Source: Oikopleura dioica (lineage: Eukaryota > Chordata > Appendicularia > Copelata > Oikopleuridae). Taken from it: a stretch of DNA of 64,000 bases. Of this stretch, positions 1-12,187 are shown piece after piece (position 1 is the first letter of the stretch; each line of letters opens with the position of its first letter). Location: the NCBI GenBank assembly GCA_907165135.1, contig OU015569.1, positions 2,294,001 to 2,358,000 of the forward strand, written 5' to 3'. A model generated the notes under the pieces. The model had not been told where the DNA came from. It did not search any database and worked only from the letters and a program-made list of their open reading frames with translations. The position numbers and the translations under genes were made by a program.

Positions 1-225
1 TAAGCCGACTATATCTTGAGATAAAACTGCACGTTGACGCATTGAGAAAAAAATATATATTTCGAACTTTATCTGTGAAAATGAAAGAAATCGATTTAAA
101 AAAGCAGAAATCGCGAACTCCTTTAATTGATGCAAGAGTAACCAGCAGAGAAAGAGGACAAAAAAGTGGCTGTGAAAAAAAGAGGTTGACTCATATTTTA
201 AGCCCTTCCGCGTCTGTCACGCAAG

Positions 226-3124
226 ATGCCAAATTCGCGTGAGTTCTACACGACGGCCAAAAACCTGGATCCTAGGCATGCGAAGCCCCATTACCAGCTC
301 GGCGTCCTTTCCACCGAGCAGCAGAGACATTTTGAAGCGATCATTCATTACATTCGCGCCGCTTCTGTTGATAAGGGAGGTGGCAGTGGCACTGCAATGA
401 GCCTCAATAAAGGTACTAAACTTTGTCGTTCTCAAATCGTTAGCATAAAAAATAGAGTTCGAAATGGCTCGCCGCGAAGCAGTGTCTTTCCTCGCCCGAA
501 AGGAGCACCAAAAAGAACTAGCAAAAACACTGGACAATCGAGAAATCTGGTTCATAAAGAGAAAACTGCCGAATATGTCGAAAGAGCAGCTGAATAAGCG
601 TTTTAAATTGACGTTTCTCGCAGCTCTTGGTCGAATATTCACTGGGATCGACGTCGCTATGGTCAAAGACTTTCTGGAACAAGCGTACAGTGATTTGGAC
701 TCGCTCATTTCAATGACAAAGAATGGCGAAAGGCCATACATCCCCGCCGGTTTCCTCGTTGAATTGTCGATCGCCGCTGTCTTCGGAATTCAGCAAAGTA
801 TCGAAAGGAAGCAAAACGAGAAGGACGCGTTGATGATGTTCTTCGGTCTCTTGGCGCTGCTCTGTAGAAGACTCAAAAACAAACTCAAGAGCTTGATGAA
901 GACATGTCCGGACGGGGACATTTACATCATCGGGGACGGAATGTGTCGACTACTCGCTTTTGACGAGATTCAAAATCGTACGACCCATGTCTACCCGAAT
1001 CCGGGAAGAACGATCAACGAGATAAAACAGCGAGTTGAGCAGCTATCAATAACTACTGGTAAGAAAATGCACGATTTATATATGCCTGCCTCAAGCGTCC
1101 CTCCCAGTCCCACATGGTCTAGGGGTTAGGATTTCGGATTTTCACTCCGACGGCCCGGGTTCGATTCCCGGTGTGGGAGGACTTTTTCGTTTTTGATTTC
1201 TTACTGTTATTCAGGTCCTACTGTACCCATCTGCATCTTGCACGTCGGTAGCGAGGATTCATCGACTGCTCATCAGACAAAACCGGTTGAAGAGATCGTC
1301 ACGAACTTCCGCGAACTCGTTTCCGTCGTTAAGGTTCGTCAGAGGAAATGATTCAATAAAATTCAATAACTAAATTTACTTTCAAATAGTCGACCTTTCC
1401 AAACGCTGCGATTTACTTTTCTGAGATTTTCCCTCGCTGGGATCAGGACAGTTCCAGATCAGAAAAGCTCAATAATGAGATGTACAGAATTGCGCCAGAG
1501 CTAGGCATCAAATTCCTTCGAAACAAAGAAAATTTCAACAGGAAGGAATTATTCGTATTCAAGTATGGCTATCTTCAGATCTCAATTTTTTTTTGCTTTG
1601 AATTAGGGAGAAAGAACTGACGGTCTTGAGCGACAAGGGCAAGAAGCTATTTAGTTCGGAGCTCACCAAGGTAGACAAGAAGCGTTTCGATAGTACACTA
1701 AGGAATGAATTCTAGTGCATCGAAAAAGAGCTGTCAAGCCACAACGATTTCGGCCGAGCGCTTGAGAACGATCAAGTGAGCGCACTTCTGCCAGCAATGC
1801 GCATTCTCACCGAGTACTTGGCCACTCATCACCAACAGTAATGATTGAAGCAGTGATAGACAGTTACGGAGTTTTTAGCTCAATGTTCGCCAGCCAGAGG
1901 ATCCAAAATCTGGAAAGTGTAGGCAGCTGTGGAGCGATTTTCTCCGAGCTAGCGAATTTGATCTGCCACAAGGAACTCCCTGTTCACGTTTCTTCCACGA
2001 CCAGGAGCAATCACCAAGATACAGTGAATTGTATCGAAACTGTCGATTTACAGGGATTCAAGCCGCTCAAAAACTCTGAAATCGGAAGGGTATTGTCCGT
2101 CATCTACCTCTCCCGGTTATCGCTTTTCTTAGGACTGGTTTGGTGCGAAGAGCAACCGACTTTTCGAAAATACAGTTCGAATGACAGTTATCTCCAAAGC
2201 CTTGGACGCCCATGCGAAGGAGGAAAATCGAGCGTTCCGTGTTCACAGAGGCCAGTTTTTGCCAACAGAGACTGACAAGAATAGCCCGAATGCGACCGAC
2301 GACCGCTATTTGGTGAAATACGTAGTGCCGGATACTAACTGCTGGATCGAAAAATCAGATAAACGTGAGTATTCAGTCATTATCTATAACCTATAGACTA
2401 TAGGCTACAGTATAGCGGGTGTTCGCTCTCCCGCTGAGTGAAAGATGGATCGTTTTTTAGAACATCGTGCGCCATCTTTTGGTCGAGCTAAAGCTTAAAT
2501 ATAGCAGTAAATCGTAAAAAATCAAGGAATAACATGTTCTTCAAATGAAGCAGTATCACATATGTACTTGAATCAATGAAAATCTTTATCAGGTCATTCG
2601 AAAATAGTTTCAAATAAAAATTGTAATGAATGAGAACTGAAAAAATAACCTGTCTTCCAGTGTCGAAATTATTCAATCTCGAAGATCTTCATCTGGAAGT
2701 GCTCGTTTCGCTCTGCGTCAAAGCCGAGCTTGAAGGTCTGACAAAGTCAGAAAAGCCAAAAGTCGCGAAGCAAGCAGAAAAGTCCCTCGATCTAATTGAA
2801 TCCGAACGACTTCGTTCGCTTACTTCGAAGGGAGTCATTCTTGCAGGTTAGTTTGATCCTTCTTTACGGGGACAAGAGTTAACGATCGAAATTTTAGCTG
2901 GAAAATCGTACGCGGAGCAGCATCAAAACAATATCCGAAACGACGATATCATCAAAAACTCAGTGAAACTTGCCAAGAACTCCGTTCTATTAACAGACGA
3001 TAAAAACCTAATGGTAGATTCGTATTTAGATATGATTGAATAACTTGTTCAGTTAAAATCTCGTTCCGAAAAAGTGCCTGTAATGATGGTGCATCAATTC
3101 CTCGACTGGAGCAGCAACTGCTAG
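226..3124 (+). CDS. SMG6: SMG6/EST1A-type endonuclease of nonsense-mediated decay, with SGNH-like insert; 5' end uncertain
   Basis: Cytoplasmic endonuclease that would cleave mRNAs undergoing nonsense-mediated decay. Exons 226-412, 456-1058, 1215-1333, 1390-1562, 1607-1670, 1716-1837, 1879-2089, 2133-2364, 2661-2846, 2898-3013 and 3053-3124 keep one frame (694 aa from the ATG at 226). The start is tentative: the frame is open to about 203 and a longer N-terminus may lie off the left edge. Residues 1-60 resemble the EST1 14-3-3/TPR region (EFYTTAKNLDPRHAKPHYQL). A helical part follows (LNKRFKLTFL). The C-terminal PIN domain keeps all three acidic catalytic positions: VVPDTN near 556, RNDDII, and VLLTDDKNL, with the end VPVMMVHQFLDW typical of SMG6. 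Residues about 210-385 match no SMG6 region and look like a dead SGNH hydrolase fold (see findings). The intron 1059-1214 holds a tRNA gene. Confidence 0.82.
1108..1179 (+). tRNA. tRNA-Glu (anticodon TTC), inside an SMG6 intron
   Basis: A 72-nt cloverleaf: acceptor stem TCCCACA pairs with TGTGGGA, the anticodon loop is TTTTCAC with anticodon TTC flanked by a five-base stem (TCGGA/TCCGA), and the T arm contains the B box GGTTCGATTCC. The A box is TGGTCTAGGGGTTAGG. There is no tRNA intron and no encoded CCA. It lies in the same orientation as, and wholly within, the 156-nt intron 1059-1214 of the SMG6-like gene, so pol III and pol II transcription overlap here. Confidence 0.96.
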
Positions 3125-3999
3125 AAATCGCGCTAAATCCAAGCAGCTTTCAGTGTGTGTTCCTGACTGGATGGAAATTTCTTATTCTCTCTATCGTCCA
3201 AACAAGTTCAAACAAACCAAATTCAAGAAAACATAAAACTAAAACCGAAAATCGTCAAAAATGAAAATTGAGCTTCTTCCTGTCACGACTTCAGAAACGT
3301 TCTTGGCCACATCGAACACTTGCCACTGCATAACGACGCAACATTTTTTCCTTTTCTACTTTTTAACACTTTCAGTTTCAATTTCGAGGCAGGCCCCTCC
3401 CTTTTTCCACAAATTCAAGATCTCCAATTTCTTTCTTTCGTTTTAAAAATCAACTTTTGCCGCTACTGACTGATTTTTTTCCAAAAATCTCCCGAAACAA
3501 GTGACGCAAGGCCGTTTTTTCTTTCGTACAAAACAAAAAAAAAGACCTTACAACATTTCTCAACGCAATTTGAACATTTTCTTGTGATAAAAGACCGTAA
3601 AAGTAGTGTTTCTATCAGTGAGAGCTTTCATTCTACTCATACCGCTTTCTTTGTAAATGTGATTTTTGCTTAACCTGCTTCCTGTTTTCTCTATTTTATG
3701 TTCTCGTGTGCCTTTCCTTGCTTCCCGAGAGCAAGAAGAGGAGAAGAAGATCGAGTCTGAGTCGGTTATCCTCTTTCTCTTTGTTCTGTCTTTCTTCTCC
3801 TCATTTATATATAAATCGGCAAAGAAAAAAACTAAAACTTTAAAACATTTAAACTCTTCAATTTCTTGTTCTACTGCTTTTCTGCCAGCATTGGTCCAAT
3901 TTATTCATACAAAACAATTTCTTTCGCTTTCAAATAAATTTCTTTCCCTTTCAGAAAGCGTCCAACGGGTGTCTGCTTTGTCCCTGGTACAATCCGCAA
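3125..3999. other. Intergenic, SMG6 3' side to PI4K2 promoter
   Basis: AT-rich, with many T and A runs. The open frames here lack splice-supported continuation or recognisable protein character. It probably holds the SMG6 3' UTR and the upstream region of the next gene. I see no RNA gene or repeat. Confidence 0.5.
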
Positions 4000-5696
<1,697 letters not shown>

Positions 5697-7178
5697 AAAG
5701 AACATCGGACAATCGCAATAATTTCAACTCCGCAGTACTTCAAAAAACCTTCTTTTATCAGAAAAAAGGAACACAGGTGCTCCTTTTTTAAATTTATCCA
5801 CTTACCTTTCCTTTACTTGTATTATTTGAGCGGTAAACCCTAAAGATGATGCTGCTCTCCATTAATAATCGTTCGGACAAAGACTTTTTTGTCGGTTCCT
5901 CTTTGAAAGTAATTTTGTTTTTTAACGATCTTCTTAAAATTGATCGTGACGTTAAAAAAGTCCTTTTCTGGTCTTTTTGTCTCTGGAAAACTGCTTCAAT
6001 TCCGGACATTTTGTATAACAAAAATTTTGACTTTTATCAACCTACAAAACAAACTCGTATTCTTCATTCTAAAAGTCTGTTTAATTTTTATTGTGCCCAC
6101 TTAGAACTAACAGAAATGTTACTTCCGGGCTCTTTTTTTATCAAAATGCTTGCTTGCCTATTTTTTCAAAACCAAAACATACTACTATTCTTCTTCTTCT
6201 TTTGCTTTGGACAGAAGAAGAACATTCAAGAGTCTCTTGTCAGACTTGTTAAAAAGAAAATATCCAAATATTGTATTCTGAAATTCACCAGCTTCACAAC
6301 TCTCTTTTTTAATCTCTGGACCTACAAAATATGTCATTTCATCAAATATTCATAACTTCAACCTATTCATAAAAAATAAAGACAAAAACTATCGCTGCTG
6401 ATTGTCACTAAGTTCCCACTCAGTGGTTCCTAAATCCAACAGACAAAAAGTTGCCACTGGTATTAGCTGTACGAATTCATTTCTGTTCAACGTTTTTTTC
6501 CTTTCCTCGAACTATCGCAAACGCTTTGTGGCGGTAAATTGAAACTCATCTGTCTTGGCCAATTTTTATTGTGCAATAATATAATAATAATGATCCGATA
6601 GAGCTCGAGTTGAAACTGAACCCGCTTGACCAATCCTAGTTTTATTACTGTACTGGTATTTAACGATTTAACTCATTAAATCATCGAAGAACACTGGCGA
6701 CTAGTACCAGTGGCAATTTGAGGCATGCAAAAACGAAGATGTCTATAGAGAATATGGTTTTAGCGTAAGTTACCGATCTTGAGTAGTGGAAGACCAATCC
6801 GTAAAATAGGATCTTGACGCACGATTAAAGTAGGAGGGATGAAGGAAAGATGCCTGGTCAGGCGGGTTCAGTCACAAGTTCACGGCTTGCGAGCGGTTAC
6901 ATAATACTAGCTGGATTCAGATTTTGTCAATATTGAAGCTTTCCCGTTCGGGTTCAGCCGAGGGCGCGGCGCTTCTCACGACCAGTGGCCGTTTTTGTCG
7001 ACTCAAGTTGAAGTGGAGCGACCCCACGTTACCCAGCCATTGCTACTTACGCTCCAGCCAAAATAATAAAGAAAAGAGAAATTATAAACCAAGGATTGTA
7101 AATACAAACTGAGAGAAAGTGAGAAGGAATAACTACACACAGCACGAGGCGTGATCTACTGATGGACCCCGAGGATAA
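5697..7178. other. Intergenic, 1.5 kb, with a short inverted-repeat pair
   Basis: No supported gene. The longest open frame (5846-6355) is T-rich, lysine/phenylalanine-heavy and has no splice-consistent neighbours. A polyadenylation-like AATAAA lies near 6374. A pair of near-perfect 16-base inverted repeats reading TTGCCACTGGTAnTAG sits at about 6451 (+) and 6703-6718 (complement). An exon-like ATG followed by gtaagt occurs near 6739-6766, unassigned. Confidence 0.45.
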
Positions 7179-10010
7179 ATGCTGATCTTTTTCTTACTGG
7201 CTACGACGATACTCAGTGAAAGCGACTTTTCTGGTAATAAAAGTTTTTTTTTTACTTCTATCATTCTACAAAGAACATGAAGTGCTCAAGAAGTTGAACA
7301 TCCTTTTTAGAGAATCTCTGGTACAACTCGTTCGCGGACAGCGACGGGAAACTCGAGTACTCGTGCGTCGGAACTCCACGAAAAAATCCTGCGGAAACCG
7401 CCAGCGACGTTATTGGACCCTTCGAGGAGCTACGTCAGCAGTACCCGACAATATGTTCCTGCTACGACGATGTTCGAAACGAAGAACTTTGTCCCATCGA
7501 CGTGAAGGCCGAGGCGGACAGCTGCGGACTTGTGTGCAAGATCAACTGCCGCAATCAGCGCGACCCGCTCAAATGCTTTGACAATCAGACGGGCGAACTT
7601 ACAGAAGGGACGGGCTCTAATGCAAACTCCTTGTAGTCTAGACTTATTCTTTTTTCGCAGGGAGCAGTTGCGACAAATATTACATTTCCTCGATACAGTA
7701 CGTGACTGTAGTTGCTCATGTGCGTGTTTTCTGTCTGCAATGGTTCGGCTTCCAGATCAGCCTTTTTCAGCCAATAAAATAAATTATTTATTGAGCCCGA
7801 ACTCAGGTGCTCCGCAAAACCGAAGCTGCACCTTTCACCTCCGCTTCCCTTTTGAACCCGAGAACGACAAGCTTTATCCCTTTCCAGCGCGCGAGGACAA
7901 TGGCTACTTCATCGAACACATTTATCGCAGTTGTCTTCACAAAAACTATGAGAACGATCAAGGTGAGTTCACTTTCTGCCATTTCTCTATCTTATCCATG
8001 GTTTTCTAGTTGACGACGCAGTGGCGCATCCCTTTTACTACTGCCAAAGCGTTGACTCGTGTCAGATTCTTGATTGTACCAATTTAACCGTCGAAAATAT
8101 CATGTTTTATTACAGCGACATTGGTAAGTAGCCACTTTATTTTTCCTGGACATCCAGTTTGAATAATTATCGCTAAAACGATTTTTAAACGTAGACAGAA
8201 GCTATTACTATCATCTTCGTAAGTTACTACAGATTACTAAGTATACTACTGGAGACTAAAAGACTCGAAATTCTTCGCGATTTTAACAAGAAGTCATTAC
8301 TAGAAATACTAGAATCAAAAATCTTCATTTCTAATTTACGGGTGTGTCTTTTAGTTGGAGTGTCTTATCCTTAAAATCGCGAGGCAATCCTCCCATTCGA
8401 CTGGTCGTTGGTTAATTCAAAGTTAAGATCATTTTCCTGCGCAGAAAACGACGCCCGACAGGCACTTCATTTGCTCGTGCGATTACCCTTTCGTCAGTGC
8501 CCCTGGAGAACGCAACTTCACCAGTTGCAAGGCAAACGTCGAAGCCGTCTGGGCAGAGCTCAACTCGTTCAACGCTTTAGAAAAGTGCCTTATTGTCAAT
8601 CAATGTAACACTGCTTGCGCTCAAGAGAAAAACGCCGCCAACTTGAGGTAATGCTCGAGAACTGCTTCTGTTCCACGAGATCTTACTCTTGCTTAGTATG
8701 AACAAGAAGTTGCGGCAAATCTGCGGCCAAGTTGGCGGACCAAACACCTTCCTGCTTTGGATTTGCTTCTTTGCCGTTTCGACGGCCGTGTTGTTCGTGC
8801 TCGTCGCTTACCGCCGTTGCAAGAGTTTTGGCTTTCGCGGTTCTGGTGGTCATGGGACAGACGCCGGCGCCACGGAAGTCACAATCCTTGTTGATTCCCG
8901 AGAAGAGCCTCTTCTCAAAGCTCTGAAAGTCTTCGAAGGTAGACGCTTGTAGTTGAAACAATCTCTCATCTCTCGCTTTTCAGGAAGCATTGAGACGAAG
9001 GCGGTCCCATACATTCTCACCAAGTTCCGTGATTTATATTCTCAAAGTTCAATCTTCGGCAGCATAACTTCTTCTGACGTTCTCAACGGGCGCCTGCCCC
9101 ATCATTTCCTAGAACTTGACGCGTTTCTTCAAAGCCACTGTATTAATCAGGTGAGGGCGAAGCGAAGTAATCAGTCTTGCTGACGATCGAGTTCAGAATT
9201 CTTATCTTGACGATAACAAAGTTATCAAACTGCTCTACGATCTGAGTTGGTGGATCAACGAGCTCCACGGATCAGACCACGGAGGCCACAATGACAAATG
9301 GAGCCAAGAGCCAAAGACCTGGAGCATTTTTCACGGCGCAATCAATCCAACTAACATCAGAATCTGTATCCAAAACAACTGTACATATCTCATAGGTAGG
9401 CTCTTACAGTCTCACAGTCGAAAACTCAAACTCAGTCGTCAACTTCGCAACTGCCTCAGATCTACTTAATCAGCAAACTGTAAATAACCCATGTTACAAT
9501 GAAGACTCAAAGGTAAAGAGCGCAAATGATTGCAAACAGGGACTTACTATCCGTTTAGCTGAGCTTCCATGGAAATTACCTGCCGCCCGAAATGATTACT
9601 AACCCTGAGAAGTCGGAGAAACGTTGCGTCTTGTCGGCGGATATCTACGCTTTCGCTTGCATTGCTTGGAAACTGCTTCACGCCTCTGTCGATCCTGCTT
9701 GCGCGCTAGAAGACCCTTATGACAGAGAGCTTAAAAAACTCAAAAGCGAAGTGCCAAATAGCTCGGAGCTGAGCGATAGCCAGAGCTTGAAGCTCCTTTT
9801 TGAGGATCGCTCGTTGAGGCCTAGCTTGTCTTTCGCTCGCGCCGAGCAGGACAAAATCGTCGACCTAATAAGTAAGGCGATTCAGTAGAACGGAGTCTAT
9901 TTTGCCCCTTTTCAGATGACTGTTGGGTAGAACAGCCCGCGCTTAGATTGACTGCCGCACAACTCTTCCATCGTGTGAATGAGCTGTCCAGATGTTCTTC
10001 ATCAGTTTGA
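7179..10010 (+). CDS. TGF-beta/activin receptor-like transmembrane pseudokinase
   Basis: Type I membrane protein: signal peptide MLIFFLLATTILS, a long cysteine-rich ectodomain with N-glycosylation sequons, one membrane span (TFLLWICFFAVSTAVLFVLV, about 8735-8800), then a kinase-fold domain. C-lobe landmarks align with type II receptors: YLPPEMI for YMAPEVL, SADIYAFACIAWKLL for the DMYAMGLVLWEL helix, and INDCWVEQPALRLTAAQL for the final CW...RLTA motif. Catalytic residues are gone: VTILVDS where VAVKIF should supply the lysine, FHGAINPTNI for HRDIKSKNV, VNFATA for DFG, and no glycine loop. Exons: 7179-7233, 7311 onward, 8010-8123, 8445-8647, 8697-8938, 8984-9150, 9197-9395, 9436-9512, 9559-9871, 9916-10010. 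Joins between 7600-7810 and at 8123/8445 are unresolved; the latter seems to need a non-GT donor or a missed small exon. AATAAA follows at 10061. Confidence 0.72.
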
Positions 10011-10468
10011 CTGTTTCTGTTCAAATGACTATTATTATCAAAAAGAACACTTATTATCCTAATAAAGACCAAAATTCACTCAAATAAAACAGAAAATACT
10101 TATGTCGTTGTCTTTTTAGCAAGATAGAATCAAAGGGGAGTGCATGAAAATTGAAAATTTGAATCCAATCAATCCGCGTTATTTATTCAATAAGTTCAGG
10201 CATATAATAACAATAATTTTGCCCATTTCACTTTCGCCGAAAATTCCAGTTCAGGAACAGGTGATATCGGGGATTTCCTTCATGTCTATCGTTCTTTTGA
10301 GATCCAAGCTGCTCTATCAAAGAAATCATCAAAATCGTTCGCTTTTTGTACTTTTCCCTTCAATGTCTGCGAATTTATGTTACAGGCTGGATAGGCAGAT
10401 ATTACTAATGAGGCATGGCAAGTTATTGAGCAACTTTCGATCAATCTGTTGACCAGAGTGTTCTTAGA

Positions 10469-11109
10469 ATGGAGGCTAATGCGAACGAGGCCCCACAAGA
10501 GCCCAAGAACCCTTACCTCGATTCTGACTTTGACTTTGGAAAAGAAAATGCCTTCATGTTGAACGAAGTGCAGAACGACATCGCCTTCAATTTGAATAAA
10601 ATCCAGCAGAAATATATTTACTCCAAAATGGGTAGGGACGCTTTTGGCTTGAAAAATGACATTATTGCGGTTTTTTGGTAGCAAAGATGTACAGATGCAT
10701 GGCTGATTGCGAAGAGACAGAAAGTCGCGTTCGAGAGATTCCTCGTTGCCAGGCCGAGTGCTCGGAGAAGTTTGTCACTCCTGCGCGGCGCATCATCGAG
10801 GCCGAAGTCGACAGAGTCAACAACATGATCAATTTTGAATTGGATGAGTGCATCCAGACGGCGCGTAGCACCATTTACTCGGACAGTTTTAAAGAAGGTA
10901 AGTTGACTAGCTGGAATCGGGAATGAGTGCGATTTTTAGAAAACCGAGAAGCTGTGAATAACGAATATATGTTCTGCAACAAGATCGCATTGTCTGCCTT
11001 TAGCTCGCTCGTAAAGGGTGGCAAGTTTCTGGAGAAAGTCGGCAATAGACTCGAAGCAGAAACGCGAAGGGATGCAAAACTCGCCCAGACTGCCAAGAAG
11101 AGGCGATAG
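10469..11109 (+). CDS. FAM136A: FAM136A-like mitochondrial protein (DUF842)
   Basis: Three exons (10469-10631, 10682-10897, 10940-11109; introns 50 and 42 nt) give 182 aa in one frame. The core MYRCMADCEETES...RCQAECSEKF resembles the paired Cys-x3-Cys signature of FAM136A (MFRCSASC ... CIERC), a small alpha-helical mitochondrial intermembrane-space protein. The third pair is weaker: only LDECIQT remains where family members have a Cys-x3-Cys. The N-terminus is longer than usual and acidic. The C-terminus ends in a basic tail (QTAKKRR). It lies head-to-tail 458 bp after the pseudokinase gene. Family assignment rests on the cysteine spacing and overall length; fast divergence could hide another origin. 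Confidence 0.62.
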
Positions 11110-12187
11110 AACTCGAAACTCGTTTTCTCGACTCTCTATTCTTCCTCTAGATTCTTCTTTTTATCTCTAAATAGTTCCAGCCTGAAGAAAACAAACTTCA
11201 GCGCTCTCATTTTTTCCTAAATTCTTTGTCAAAGACTCCATCGTGCGAGTCTTATTTTTTCGTAGATTTTGTGTTTCTTTCCGTTTGTTTTCGTAGAGAT
11301 CCCCTTAGAGAGAACAAGGGGCTTCGTTGATTTTGAAGTTCATAAAAAACCACCACTAATCAATTTTCCCTAACCTCATTTTTTCTCGCTCATATTTTTT
11401 TTTCTTGATTAATCATCTTTTCTTCCTAAACTCGTTTTACCTTCCTAACCCGTAAACCTCAACAATCGTTATTTTTTTCTTTTTGCTCATCCATGACACG
11501 CGCAATTGCTTCGGGAAAACTGCTTTTGCCTTGATCCGAAGCTGTTTCGACTTTTGCATCCCTTCGCAAGTGAAAATACGATGACCACTTTCTGACTTCA
11601 CTTTTATTAATTATTCTATTCTATCACAAATTATAACAATCAAGTTAGATTAATACCTCGCGGCTTTAGAGAAAGAAATGATTTCGGCATGTTCCAACTT
11701 TGTCCGGCGAATTTATTTTATCTACGAAATGAATACTGGAATTTATCTTCTGAAGTTTCATGAGAAAGCAATTTATCATCTCATAACTGGCCGTGAGTAC
11801 AGTTACTAGAGAGTTGATTGTTGAGTTTTCGTTAAGTTATTACTCTACTGATTTGCTATTCGACTTACACCTATCTCCCAAGCTATATGCGTAAGATGGG
11901 GCGCATTCTCTTCGGCAACATAGAAGATGAGCTGTAGTAAAGTCCGCCAAGGAAAAGAAGCTCATCAAAGAACAACGCAATTCTACTTCAAGTTGCACGG
12001 ATCTATCCTCTTCTACTTGCATCGCTCACAAACGCGCTACTTCTATACACCTGCAAAGAAAAACTAACAATTTCTACTAGCTTTTTTCATTCCCAGTTCA
12101 TTTTCAAATATTTTATTTAATGCAATGATGGCTAACTTGATTTTATTCAGTCTTTGTTCCGTAATGTCGATCGTTTAATTTCAAATA
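11110..12187. other. Intergenic between FAM136A-like gene and PPP2R3C
   Basis: Pyrimidine-rich 3' UTR-like sequence up to about 11500, then AT-rich DNA. No open frame with splice support or protein-like composition was found on either strand, and no RNA gene. Confidence 0.45.

Noticed and set aside
5846-6355. 169-codon plus-strand frame
   Set aside because: T-rich intergenic DNA with Phe/Leu/Lys bias, no splice neighbours and no start context.
7633-7660. GT-AG intron of 28 nt in the pseudokinase gene
   Set aside because: Shorter than any other intron seen here; the boundary is left unresolved instead.
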